Assembly: GCF_030272615.1 (NCBI RefSeq)
Contig: NC_081407.1
Span: forward strand, 270,353,870 to 270,417,869
Reading direction: 5' to 3'
DNA from: Cryptomeria japonica
Lineage: Eukaryota; Streptophyta; Pinopsida; Cupressales; Cupressaceae
DNA: 64,000 bases
Positions 35,230 through 48,033 of the stretch are shown piece by piece. The position numbers were made by a program, and so were the translations under genes. Numbering within the stretch: position 1 is the first letter of the stretch; the number at the start of each line of letters is the position of its first letter. The notes under the pieces are model-generated. The model saw nothing but the letters and a program-made list of their open reading frames with translations, searched no databases and was not told the DNA's origin.

Positions 35230-36537
35230 TCGAGACTACTGCGAAGGAAGTTGTGATGGTCATCTCTGAACCTGAGAAAGCATGCTGGGTTGATGACCGA
35301 AAACATTTCATGATGACCGGAATCTTCCCAGTTGACGTTCCCTCTGAAAAGAAGAAATTCTACAAGATCCAAAATAGCGGATACCACTTGGTTGAAGGAG
35401 TACTTTTCAAAAGATTTTTTTGATGGGATTCTGCTCCGCTGTGTAGACAAAGACCAAACCAATAAGATCTTACATGAATTCCATCATGGACTCTCAAGGG
35501 GCCACTATTTAGCGCAACCCACTATCATCAAGATTACCCATGCTGGGTATTTATGACCTTCGATGTTTAAAGATGCACATGCTCTGGTGAGGGAATGCTA
35601 GGAATGCCAATATTACAGTGGTAGACATAGGAACGCAACAATATTGCTCAGGGAAATAATGGTGGAAGAGCCCTTCGCTCAGTGGGGTCTGGATTTTATA
35701 GGGATGATTAATCCACCAAGCTCAGTTGGACACAAGTGGATCCTTACGACCATTGATTACTTCACCAAATGGTCTGAAGTTGTACCCCTAAGGAATGCAA
35801 TGAAAATATAAACACTAACATTTCTGGAAGAACTAGTATGTCGGTATGGTCCACCAGAGACCATAATATCAGATAATGCGTAAGTGTTCATAGGTTACCG
35901 AGTAACTCAATTTGCTCTTAGCCAAGGTATCTATTTGAAGACTTCCTTGAATTATTATACACAGGGAAATGGCCTAGCTGAATCTACCAACAAGAACCTG
36001 ACAAGACTCATCAAAAGGATTGGGTATGAATTCAAAAGGGAATGGCATCACCACATGAGAAGCGCATTATGGGTGGATTGGATCACACTTCAGAAAGTTC
36101 TCAAGAAATCTCCATACAAGCTGGTTTACGACAAAGACGCCTTATTCCCCATATCAATGGAGATCCCCGTTTTGTAGCTCCTAAAGTCCATGGAGGTGGT
36201 CAAGAATGAGCCCATGCAAGTAAGGTTGACAGAACTTATGGAATTAGAAGAGGCAAGGGAAGCGACATTCAAATCACTTCAAAACCACCAACAAACTGTC
36301 AAGAGGTAGTTTGACAACAAGAAGAGTTATGACCCAGGGTTCAAGCAGGGTGATCTTGTTTTGAAATATAATGAGAGGGCAACCAGGCCAGGTCGGCATG
36401 CAAATTTTGATGGCTTATGGGAGGGACCCTTCCTCATAACAAATTGTAAGGGGTTTAACACATTTGACCTTGAAAACATGGAAGGAGAATCTCTCGAAAT
36501 CCCTGTTAACAGGTTTCATCTTAAGCCTTTCTACTAA
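35230..36537 (+). pseudogene. element C integrase
   Basis: The zinc module at about 35470-35615 has HEFHHG and later CEXCQ, with one stop inside (35600-35602). The core has GLDFIG (about 35690), ISDNA (35870) and AESTNKN (about 35980), so D-D-E is complete. The C-terminal domain has LWEGPFLI and ends FHLKPFY with a stop at 36535-36537. Stops at 35554, 35811 and 35881 break it. Confidence 0.9.
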
Positions 36538-36768
36538 AGCATTAGCATTCCCAATGTAAATAATGTATTTTTAGTGTGCCTTTATTTATTTAATTATGAT
36601 TCTCCATACATTGTAAGGAACAAGAAGTAAACCATAAGATACGCCATGAACAAGCAAAAGAAATTCATTATATTTTATAATAGTATCTTTTGTACAATGC
36701 ATTGAAAAGGCTTATAACCTGTAATTTTGGTAGCAAGGTGGCAGATTATGAAACAAGGTATGCATGTT
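36538..36768. other. spacer between element C pol and the antisense ORF
   Basis: About 230 bp of AT-rich sequence without coding signal. A possible polypurine tract or LTR start was not found here, so element C may continue rightward. Confidence 0.4.
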
Positions 36769-37650
36769 TTAGTCATCTTCCTCATTCTCTCCCTCATCCA
36801 TGAGAAATTTAGAGTCGTCATCTTCGTCATCATCTTCCTCCATCCACTCATGGCTTGAGTCGATGTCTGACTCCTGGGGTATTGATATAAGCACCAAATT
36901 CAAATGAATGTGTGGTGTCAAGATCTGCAGAAAGATATAGTCTTAGAACTCGGGGTACCAAGTCGTGCCAACTAGAGCAGGCATTAGCAGATGGACCCAG
37001 AGGAGAAACTCCGCAGTATGCTCTACATGAAGGCGATGAGCATTTAAACTGCCTATAAGCGGGTACCAGTTCGCCTCTTCTCTGAAGGTAATGAAGCGCT
37101 GCAAGTCCGAGGGCAAAGGCATACCTTTGAAAGGAACAAAATACTCCACAACATCCTCAAGGCCACCTAGATACTCTGAAGGGAAGAGCGTCTGAGTTGG
37201 CTCCATCGTTAGATAGTCATTTGTCCCAGCATCCAGCAGTGAGGCCATGAAGCGGGAGCAAATATCCACGGTGACACGGTATCTGTCTATGTCGTCGATG
37301 AAATCTTCCCCGAGCACCCATTTAATAATATCAATGATCAAAGGGTTTTTCTGTTGCATCATACCTTGCAACCTCTGGTCCAAAATGTTGCCTAAGAAAG
37401 CGAATTGCATAAGCTTAATAGGAGTATCCATAACTCTAGAAACTCCATCGTTAAGCCAGTTGTTGTGCAAAAGAATGTCTGAAAAGACATATTTATAGCT
37501 GATTTCTAGCTCTGAGTAATAAATAAAATTAAGAGCCAGTGCCCTCGATCTTCGATGTGGTTGTCTTTTCTTATTACTCATGCAAGTGAATGGAGTTGAG
37601 CCCGAAGGTTGCGTATGTCCTATCCAGAGCCTCAAGAAGAGAAGCAACAT
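36769..37650 (-). pseudogene. antisense ORF downstream of element C pol, unknown function
   Basis: From an ATG at 37648-37650 the minus frame runs about 294 codons to a TAA at 36769-36771, broken only by one TAA at about 36940-36942. The N-terminal 20 residues are Leu-rich. The middle has mixed helical character (DILLHNNWLNDG, IIDIIKWVLGEDFIDDIDRY). The C-terminus is strongly acidic (EWMEEDDDEDDDSKF). I recognise no domain. Antisense ORFs between pol and 3' LTR are known in some plant Tat elements (Grande-type); assigning this one to element C is inference. Confidence 0.55.
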
Positions 37651-38103
37651 ACTCAAACGCCATGCATATCTTCAAAGTACATCATGTTTAAACCCAGTAA
37701 TCTGCATGACTGTTTTGGCTCGTGTTAGCTTTGTTGGTTGCGTATATTCTCCTTAATGAGGAGATCTATCTGGACAAGCAGATCATCTCAAGTGGATTAG
37801 AATGACAACATAGTGGGCTAACATGTTTTCAAAAAATGCAAATGGTGATGCTTCTTTCCATTTTAGCATTAATGTCACTTGGAGAAGGAGGTGGCATACG
37901 TGCCGACATAAACCTATCATAAATGCTCCCTTTTCGCACACAAATCTAGGCATGTGATACACTTAAGGAAGAAAGCCTCAAAAGTGCATGTCATAATTTC
38001 ATTTTGCATCCCAAGCGCCAAAGCCCTTCAGAAGTGTCAGGAAAATCTTGTCTGCAGAAAAATGGATATGGAAGCAAGGACTTCAAATCCTTCCTAGGGC
38101 GAG
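37651..38103. other. intergenic stretch between the two extra ORFs
   Basis: No coding region is recognised. It separates two divergently oriented degenerate ORFs, so any promoter for them would lie here; no clear TATA box was picked out. Confidence 0.4.
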
Positions 38104-41100
38104 ATGTGGGTAGATGTGTACGGGGAAATTTTATATGCCTCCCACACTATGCCCCCGAAGCTAGGGTACCCCAAGACTAAACCCAAATCAAAGACATTAG
38201 ACTCATTTGAAGAGGTCATCGAGCCTAACCTGCACAAGCAGCCAAGAGCCCTCAAGGAGGCCACATGTGCAAGGATGTTAAATCATAGAAATGAGCCACA
38301 ATATATGGCGTTCAAATTTTGGAATAACAACATTCCTCAATTCTTGGTCCCTATGGTTCCGTATTGTCCAAAATTTGTGGTCGCATGCACGAACATGTCT
38401 TTGCCAAACTCTCTTTCGATACAGGGCTCCTCATTGCAAGTCATTATAACCCCAAAATCTATTCGGGACATGTTGTGTTGTCCTAGAATTGATAACACAA
38501 AGATTTTTGACAAAGATGCTATGGAAGATTATTGGTACTCTAGGCGAGACATTGTTCCCTTTTGTCAAGTTGTGTTGAACCGAAGCTCGGTGGTTGAGCC
38601 ACCAAAGCTCCCTGTGTCCTATAGTGACTTAAGGTAAGATGATCTTAAGGACATTGCCTCTACCATTGCGTTCCTGTGCGGCCATGACAATGATCGAGAA
38701 ATCACTGCTCCCCTGATGGGGTTTTTTTTCAAATGTCGGAAGCAGAAAGAACCATTCCATTTTGACTTCTTTGTTTTGATAGCCATAGAAATGGTGAGGC
38801 AGTTGGCCAAGTTCAAGCAGTCGCAACGGTTCAGGTTTGCCTCGTTCTTAGTCCATCTATTTGTACACCAGAATGTCACTTTCTTTGGTCAATTCATGTG
38901 ATTAGTTACTTATGATGAGAAAGGAAACAAGATACCTGTGTCCGCCTGGATACCCATCTTGTTAGCCACTTATGACACATACCAGTTTTCAAATTGTTTC
39001 CTGGCACCCTTCCTTCATGATTTTGTTGTTATCCCTAAGGGGCCTCTTGCTCGATTTTCTCAAATTCAGGTAAATTGGATGTGTAATGAACGCCCCCGTT
39101 GTGACTGGTTCTCAGGAAGAGATTTTTCTTTTATCCGGGTACATGGATTTTCTGCCATTCTGCTAGCCTACATATGTTACCGAGAGAACCTTGGCCCTTG
39201 AAATATTCCAGCAGCTGATGGAGGTTGAGAAAACTATAGGCTCAGGAAAACATGATACTTCCATAATTGAAAACCACAAGGCTATTGGTCCCATCATTCT
39301 CGAGCGAAGAGCATCGTTGAGAAGGTCTTAACCTCCAAGCTGGTGCAACTCGGCTTGGTAGCAATTGATGATGTATGGAGTTATGACTTAGATGGTGCTT
39401 GTCTAGCAAATACAAAAAAAATGCCATTAAGAATGTGCCACAGAGCTCATGGGAGGGCCGCACTAACCCGCCAGTGAATGACCCAAGCCTTTATGTGGGT
39501 CCTAGTGATTTTCCTGTCACTGAGCGCCCCCCATGGTTGAATTTCTACACTCCCTCACAAAGGCACAACCCAACTAAGCCTATTCCCCAGAACATGTTGC
39601 AGGCCATGAAAGATGATTTTTGGCCTAGAAAGAAGAGGGAGCATTTCTGGATCTACTGCCAAGAAACCCAACAACCCAGGGCTAATATTGGGAATGCTCC
39701 TTTGGACAAGCATTTTGAAGATGAATGACAAATGCATGGTGATGATGAAGAAGCGACGAGTGATGAATCCCTACGTGATGAATCGTCCCACGAGGAGGGA
39801 CAGTGACAAAATGCAGAGGTTATAAATGTAGAAGAGCAAGGTACCGAGGCAGACATTTTAGTTCCTTTCACTAGCCTAGCTTAGAAGTCACGTTCCCAAT
39901 CTTAAAAGGGACCAGCTGAAAAGAAGACCCTCGACCCCCCATCCAGGAAGAAACAATACGTGGGTTTTGCAAAGAACGATTCATCTTCTCAAGTCTCTAT
40001 GACCCCTTTAGCCTCTCAACAAATGATGACTTCCATGTTTCAGGTACACCCTACTTTTCCCTTCCTCTCTTCTCAATCTTTAGTCTCCTTAGTGCCCCCA
40101 AGTTGCACCTATGTCTTCCCAAGTCCCTACTTCTCTTACATTAGCACCCGCCGAAACACTGGTTGAATCCCAGGTTGCATCATTGCAGGCCGCTTCTTCG
40201 CTCCCTGCCCATGATGTTATTTTACCTGCAATGTTCTTCCCATAGATTTCTGCTACAACCCATGTTTCACATAGGCTTGGTTTTAGAGAGTCTACTCCTT
40301 CCCCAAATGTTGGTGCAACATCCGTTGATCCATCTTTTTCAGGAATCCCTCCCTTTGTCCCGATGTTCTCCCCAACCACGCTAGCATAGCCTATTCAAAC
40401 CAGCTTTGGTAGACCCATTTCCTCTTTTCGCTATGTCATCCCTCTTGATTCAGTATTTGCAGGTGAAGCAATTTCACCCCCAGATACTTATTATCAACAA
40501 GTCACCTACTCTAAGACTGGACATATTAACTGGGCTCATAAGAGGAAGGAGAAGGATGGTGCTAAGTCACCCTGACCACATGTGCAAACACATTTCAACA
40601 AGGAGAATGATAGTCTCTTCTTTGAGACCATGTTCCCAAAGGTCAACAAGCTAGAGGCCCAAATGAAGCCAGATGATTACTCCCTACATGTTGTCGGGGT
40701 TGATCTCGCAAATGCTACTGCAATGGATAAGGTGGAAATGATAGAAGAAACTTCGAAGGTTGTGTCTTCAGATTTCATCAAGACTCATCGTCATCTGGAC
40801 AAGATGCAAGTAGAGCTCAATCGCCTCAGGGAATCCTTGGACCATCGGAGGAAGGAGGACAAAGCTAGGAGTGCTAAAATTAACCATTTGCAGGGCTTGT
40901 TAGCTCAAGCGAATTCTAAAAAAAGAGAAGTTGCAAGCCACCCTGAATAACGTGAGTTCCCAGTTGAAGGGGCAAGAGGCGACAAGGAATGTAGCACTAA
41001 AGGAATTGCAAGAGAAAGAACAAGAAATACAACAACTGAAAGCAATTTCTAGAGATGCTACCCAGATTCAAACTCAACTGCGGGAAGAGGTTCGTCTAAA

Positions 41101-42122
41101 GGAAGAATACGCTCGACAGTTGAGCGAGTCGCGGGTCATGCTTTATGAGGAGAGAGAAAAGATTAGAATAGACATGCGCGAGATGCAGAGTAGCCTAGAG
41201 AAAACTAAGAAGAAATTCTAGGATGCAAAGGGATTATTGCAGCAAGAGCAAGATCGCATAGCATAGCTTCATGAAGCTTTACCAAGATCCTTGCTTTGAA
41301 ACATCAGGCTTCTCGTGAACATGACATATGTAAGGATCTGCAAAATGAGATAAGAGTGAAGCACAATGAAATCGCACACTTATCTCATCTTCCCTCCCCT
41401 CTAGAAGTCCCTCAATATCTCTCCCCCGTTGTGGAAGAATTGTATGTTTCTCATTAGGAGAAGGTTAAGTAGTATTGTCCTTCGTTGCAGCCCGTGTTGA
41501 GGTTCCTAGGTGAAGCACAATATCTCTATGTTGGAGTGGGCGTTCTTATTGACAAAATTACTCTTTTCACTGGTCCTAAGCTCCCCATAGCCCAAAGTTT
41601 GATTCAGTTTCTATATGCCGCTTCGGATGAGGATTTGGTAGGAAAGGGAGTTGTATATTGCAAACAATTGATTAGGAAGGCCAATCTTTTCATTAATTAG
41701 CACAAGGCAGTCATGCAAGCGTTGGCAACACTTAATTCCTTGAGGATTTTAGTTCCAGATATCAAGCGACGTGTGGAGAAGTTTGTGTTCCTAGGCCTGC
41801 CTTCGCCTTTTTTTGCAGATGGTTCCATTCTAGGGATTGGGCAAGTTATGAGCCAAATTAAGCAATTGCAGCAAGATCGGACTTTCCTATAGCACCCCAA
41901 TAGTCCTATCTCGGCAGAGGAAGTCAAGAGACTCCTGCACCCCCTGGCCAAGCTTTATGCGCTCTTGAATATGGTCCACGATGAACCAGCAAGCTTGCCA
42001 TTCGATGAAGTGATCTGTTTGGACTAGAATTGCCAGATCCTAGAAGCTCAAGTATTACCCTCCGAAGATGATTGGCTTCCATTGCAATAGGTCTTTGATC
42101 TGGTTTTCTCAATTCAAGCATA
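38104..42122 (+). pseudogene. degenerate ~4-kb ORF with C-terminal coiled coil, probably retroelement-borne
   Basis: A likely start is ATG 38149. The first 350 codons stay in one frame to 39201 with only nonsense changes at 38635, 38899 and 39199. This part contains LSIQGSSLQVIITPKSIRDM, reminiscent of the 'putative plant transposon protein' type often found in plant retroelement-associated ORFs (recognition by style only). A frameshifted part (39399-39960) has WLNFYTP and PRKKREHFW, then an acidic stretch (DDEEATSDE) and a Ser/Pro/Gln-rich stretch to about 40380. The segment 40582-41300 is a long Glu/Lys/Gln-rich coiled coil; a frameshift lies in an A run at 40918-40924. A last segment (41485-42120) is helical. 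No catalytic motif is seen. Confidence 0.6.
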
Positions 42123-45100
42123 AAGTTTGGTCTTTGAACTACCAATTTTGGGTCCTAGCATTCCACAGGCAGAATTCCCCTTTGAGTCGCCAATAAATGT
42201 TAATATTCTTTCGAAGTTGTTCGTGAGCAACATTTGGTTAAGTTTTAGCACCTCCCTTTGTTTTTTAGCCTGCTCTCCCATTCGTTCATGCGTGTGCCAC
42301 ATGGTGTCACAACATTGCTCTAAGCGGCTCGTTTTCTTACCTTGTGTTGAGAGAACGCGGAGTTGTCGCGTGGCACAGGTTTTTTCTTCAGCATATGTTT
42401 TCTGACCCCACCATCTTCTGTGTCCTGGCAGAAACGCTTGGCGTCTCCACGTTGCATGTTTCAGTTACCTTTTTTGCGTTCGATGGGTCTCCTCTGAGTT
42501 GTCGCGTGTCCTCTTTGGTGATTCATGAACCAAAATGTTGTTGGCGTTGCCGTTTTCTTGTTTTGGCAGGTGCAAGGGTCGCCATGACGCAATTGGAATA
42601 ACAACATCGAAGGTCATTTTCAGTTTTTTTATTGCATATGTCTTTGTGGATGCCACGCGAGGAGATTCCTGACAAGGGAGCGGTTTTTGGGATTTTTCAT
42701 GTGCTTTCCTGTTCTGTGTTAAGGGTCAAAGGCTATTTATAGGCCTTCTTTATGTTGTTTTAGGGGTTGAGACTTTGATATAGATTATTAGACTTTGGTT
42801 CCATGAAACAAGCCTTTATGTTAATTATATTTCATGGATGATAAACATATCAGATTGTGCCTATGGCCTTTATGGTTATTTTTATTTGAAGCCTAATAGA
42901 TAAACTTTTGTGCTATGTTCTAATTCAGTGACTTCTATGATATATGCTATGAGACTCTACGGATTAGACTATGTCAAGTAACTTGCTATCTATTAGATGA
43001 ATTGTGTATATCATACTATGTTGAATGAACCTTGTTTGATTATCTTTACAAATTGTATTGGGCATGTAGATTGTTGAATGGGCCTTAAAACTGCAAATAC
43101 TTGGGTTTTCTATGCCGCAAATATTCTAAAAATATTCTAGCGCATCGCCTAATTAGTGTAGCTTTTAAGTTTTTCTTCTTCTCCTTTTCTCCCCCAATTA
43201 TATGAAGAATCAACTTCTCAAACTCAGAGGTTATTCAATGAATCTTGCGCAAAGGTCCCCCATCATTGAATTTCCCATAAGGTTGTTAGCGTTTAATGCA
43301 AAATTAGTAGTCAACAACTGCATTTAAGATTTTTGACTTTCTTAATATTAACTTTACTCCTTGTGAAGGATATTCTCATTGTATCAACACATAGTGTATT
43401 ATTACCTTCACTGGAGAGAATAGCTTAGAATATTGTTATCGTTGTTGATAAACTAAGCTTTTCTTTGTGCACTTGTGACTGTCAAGCTAGTACTTTCACA
43501 TATCGTCGTCACTTTACTCTATGTTATTCTTCACCTTTGAACATCATTGTTTTGATATGGACTATAACAATCCATGTCTGGTTTGCCTTGATCAATAAAG
43601 CCCTTTGATTGACTGTTTTGTGCATTTGAATTATTTTGCTATATCCTGTTATAGTGCCATCTTCTCATAATCTGAAAATGAATGTTTTGAAGATCATAAT
43701 GAATGTTCAAGGGTATAAAACTCATAATATTCTTTGACTACAATGCTTTGTATCATGAGTACTATAGGAGGCTTTTGTTTGTCGTAGTGATATTACTGTT
43801 CTTTCTAATATAGACTGCCTTGGGTTTGGAGGCTACTTTTTACATTAGGACTATTGTGACTGCCTTGGGACCTTATATGCATTGTTCATGTATTGATGAA
43901 AGTTGTTCCCCTGTGCTTTATATTACGATAAATGGCTGTCCTTTGAATGATCAAAGTGATTATGACAAAATCATTTGCTGTTAATTTTAACAGATTTTAT
44001 GGACTGTATTAGTACCTTATTACTCTCCATCTATCTTCATGCTGGCTGTAAGCTTGCTAATAACCTATTCACCCCATTTCAGTACAATGTCTGATTCTTT
44101 GATAAAAGTCTGCACTTTTCCTGACTCTGCTATAAATCTTTTGCTTGCTGTTCTTTGTGTTTGGTTTTCGCAGGCACTAACAAAACTCATAATAGGCTTT
44201 GATCTTAATGACTAGGATTGAACTGCCATCCATTGGTATTTGAGACTACCTAGTGATTACATATTAAGATAGCTGGGCTGTAACCACACTTATTTGTTTT
44301 GGACATGATGCTTTAACTGTACCTCATTCACACTATGCAATTAGCATGAATGAATCTGCCACTTGTGAATTTGACATTCACCGTGTTTGATTTGTCTTAT
44401 GAAGTTGCTCTATAACAGTCTCTTGACTACAAACTTCATCTTTTCCCTGCCGTAATCTCATTCAAGGTGTTCTTTTAGAGTTTTGGGGACTCTTTCACAT
44501 CAGTCCTTCTCTGTGGGAGTAATTTATGACATTTTTAAGTCGTCTATGCTGCAAGCACTATTATTTCCAGTCCTTAGACCTATCCTTTTATTGATATAGT
44601 GAAGCTCTTTGTGTACACATCTTTTGTTGGTGACCACTGCTATCTTCTAGAAGCTGTTATCAAACCACAAGGTTGCTCCTCTTCAATTGATCATCTTGTC
44701 TTTTACATTATCCTTGTCTCTATGATTGAATATTGTCCTTTATTGTTGCTTACTATCTTTATTTTGATTTGGCACTTGTCTTCGAATGAAGACCTCACAA
44801 CTGAATTTATTACCTCAAAACCCCTTAGGTCTGCTATAATCATTACCTCTATTGTATCATAACTTAATACTGTAGCATTGACTGCACACTGCTCTTAAGG
44901 TATATAATAGAGGTCTTTGTGAGAGAAATGGACACCTCTCAAAACTGAGAACTCTTTATCATATGAACTATCTCAGTCAATGAGTCCTTTGAATGACTCA
45001 AATAAGTTAGCACTCCTTTGTCAAAACTGTATTTCTCTTGGCATAATGGACTGTTATTGCATTTCTGTAGCACTAGCATTCCATGGTATCTTCTATTGAT

Positions 45101-46250
45101 AGCTCTGGTGACTGCCATTTAAACTTGTTATGCTCATGTGCACATATTACTTTGATAGTGGGCCTAACAACCAAGACAAGGTTCCATGTTGTCTTCATAA
45201 AGTAATGATTATCTTCAGACCTTGCCTTTCTGTGGCCGCCTTTACTGGACTCGTGCAATTTATTTTGGACTGTATCTTTCCTTTAACAGTCAAAAGACTG
45301 TGTTGTTTGTAGTTTTCCTTGGTTGTGGTTGTATCTGATGCACCACACTTTAATGCCTCTTTGTAATTGTTATGCACGTTGAAAGGCTCAATACTTTATT
45401 CTTGAATGACACCTTTTTATTTTGGTAGTCAATTGTGTCACCTCCTTGTGACAATGGAAACCTTTGACAACCACCTCCTTTTGATCAAATCATCTATGTA
45501 TTTTGTGCTTTGTCAATGTACTGTTTGACCTCTATGATTTGAGTCTACCTCCTTGAATATGCTACTGATCTGAGACTTTGTATCATATCTTTGAATAAGG
45601 ACTGTCACAAACCTGTTCACTGTATTTATGCATCTTAAGATAGTGAACTTGAGGACTTGTGGTTTTTGATTATTTACACGAGCTAGGCTCAACCCTTGCG
45701 GGAGCTGCATTTTACCCCACTCATGTAAACTAATAAACAATAACATTACTTTCCCTATACTTGCACATGAAGCAAACAAATTAGACAAAACATGCATTTG
45801 ATGATTTCTTGCTGATGGTTTGATATGAGATCCGTTTCCTAGACCTAATGAGAAATTAACTGTTGCGATGCACATGAGGGATATGTTATGTATTTGTAGA
45901 GGCAGATACAGATAGTGAATGATGGCTCTCATTTCTCTAACACATCTTCTTCTCAAATGCAGGTACAAGAGACCAAGGAGGTATAATTGGATACATGATG
46001 GCAAAAGACTGCAGATGCTCAAAACAACTCAAAGAGGACTCATCATTCAGACAATGACGAGTCACCCTTCCCTATCTGTATTTTCACTTTATGTTTTCAT
46101 TTGCAAGTATATAGTTTGTTACACATCTGCACCACTAGTTAGTCTCACGGCTTGTGTGAGACATTGTACATTCATTTTTAATAAAGATTACTTCTTTTTT
46201 TTCAGAAAAAATGTGTACTCTCATACTATTCTAAATTTGAAATCATAAAA
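42123..46250. other. long T-rich region without recognised gene, possibly part of an LTR
   Basis: Plus-strand T-rich, with stops in all frames. A TATA-like CTATTTATAGG is at about 42730. GTTGTCGCGTG recurs near 42362 and 42497. A 3' splice-like TTCTCAAATGCAG precedes a more balanced-composition segment at 45962-46170, which is followed by AATAAAG near 46180. It could be the 3' LTR of element C or a transcribed intron-like unit; neither is established. Confidence 0.35.
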
Positions 46251-48033
46251 ATGTAATCTTTTCTTTCTCTTTTCATGCACATAAATGTAATAACAATAAA
46301 ATAAAATGTACCTTTCTGTATGTTAAAACACTAAAGCTCTACTTGATTGAACTTGCTAGTGAAAATAGGTGACATGGACAAGATTAATGGATGCCACTCC
46401 ATGCCTTCTCTCCTTACCCCAAACCTACACAAGCATCCGAGAGTAAGAGAGACACCAATTAATCCTTTTAATGTGATCTAGCTACCCACCCAAGTTCATT
46501 AGTAAAATTTCCACTTGATTACAAACCCTCATTAAGTTACCCTGGCGACCACTTTGGGTCCCGACCCCCAATGAGAGCCACTCCCCCTTAACTTGTACCT
46601 AGGAATCCAAAATACACCTCAAGACCTATGCCACCCAAACACACGAGATGACAAGGTCTCGACCATAGCAAGGCTAACTCGCTTACTAGAAAAAGATAAC
46701 AATACAAGAGTACTAAATGCAAGCTAAGAAAGACCATCTAGCTCATAAAGAGATCCAGAGATGGAAAACAAAAAAATACATCAAGAGAGGAAGAACATCC
46801 CTTCACAACAAAGGACTCAACACCCCCTAGCCTCTGGAAGCAATTACCTTAAGCAACATCCCCTTGATTCCAAAACAAAGATAATCTATCACCACAACAA
46901 AGATAAGTCTCAAAGGTCAAGGGACACCATATGCCACAAAATTGAAAACTAAAACACAATTCCATACCATAATTTAGTTCTTAACTTTTTCCTTCACATA
47001 ATTTGGTTTCTAGTTAATACTGACTATAATAATCCGAAAAGTAATCCACTATTACTCACTTTGGTTCTAATAATTTGCATAATACCACTAACATTTGGTC
47101 ATTCCATACATTTAAGAGAAACATAATCTATTCCTATAAAGCACACTCAGACCTGAAGGTTCAGGCGGAGTCGATGCTCGGTACTTGTAGCTGCATCACT
47201 GAGAAAACACACATACATTGCTCCAACATTTATAGGCACACCGATGGAGGAGAGTCGTGACATTTCGTGTCCCTTCGAAGCGGGTAATGAAAGATCATCC
47301 CCTCGCACCCCATATAGACTCGTACACATACAAGAAAACGAACACATGATATATCTCATACATAAGGTAAATATGTCAGTCCAAGGTCAGTACACAAGCA
47401 TATAATCTATCATCTAAACAACCATAAAAATATAAAGCATAACTAACATTTATTAAATTCGAAACATCATATCATAGAATCACGATTAGCAAGTATCATC
47501 CAGTCATATGAACAAACAAAATAAACAAAAAAAAAAGTCAACCAGAATTGAACTTCAGTTTTAGGTTAGGAGGCTTATCGGATAGAAACTTGAATAAAAA
47601 TTACACAAAAGGAACATTTTAAATCACACCATGACCTTTGAAAATATTTAAATAAAAGATTTCAACCTTATCCTTATTTCCTTAGCTTGTGTCATTCAAG
47701 CCACTCTTTGACCAAGTCATTTAAAAGTTTGCCACGCCGACTCGGAGGACCCTAATTTCGGCTTTACGCATAACATTATTTTACTAAGACAAACTCGGCC
47801 ACATTTGATAGAGTGCCTGGAGTCCGAGGGTATTGACATATCGACTCTGCTGAGTGCCGAGGGTTTCATGAAAGAACCAGCGGGTTATAATTTCTAATTT
47901 TTTTTTAAAACAGCAGCAAAATCATCTGTAAGTAGAAATTCTTTGGGTTCAATTCGATTGTTTCATTAGCAATTTTCATTAAAGAAAAAAATTAAAAATT
48001 AAGGAGCGTTAGGCTGTAGTATCATCCGGTTCA
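46251..48033. other. intergenic DNA upstream of the kinase gene
   Basis: No coding region is supported. The last 150 bp before 48034 presumably hold the 5' UTR and core promoter of the kinase gene, but no clear TATA box or start site is seen. A segment at about 47150-47340 is locally GC-richer than its surroundings without a recognised identity. Confidence 0.45.

Larger units (their letters stand above)
31066..36537 (+). mobile_element. Ty3/gypsy retrotransposon C, 5'-truncated, plus strand
   Basis: The plus-strand order is gag fragment, knuckle remnant, protease, aRH, RT-RNase H and integrase, ending at a stop at 36537. The aRH precedes RT, unlike elements A and B. No PBS, 5' LTR or gag N-terminus is seen; the junction with element B lies between about 31065 and 31118. 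Two further ORFs downstream may belong to the same element. Nonsense codons and lost catalytic residues show it is dead. Confidence 0.85.

Noticed and set aside
36943-37656. The antisense ORF as a host gene
   Set aside because: It is intronless, has an internal stop, and lies immediately between retroelement segments; an element-borne origin is more likely.
45513-46022. 169-codon minus-strand frame in the T-rich region
   Set aside because: Hydrophobic, low-complexity composition without a domain; likely a chance frame opposite a T-rich strand.
46520-46575. TGGCGACCACTTTGGG as a primer binding site of a further LTR element
   Set aside because: It is TGGCGACC-like as in Ogre elements, but no LTR terminus ending in CA lies before it and no gag follows.
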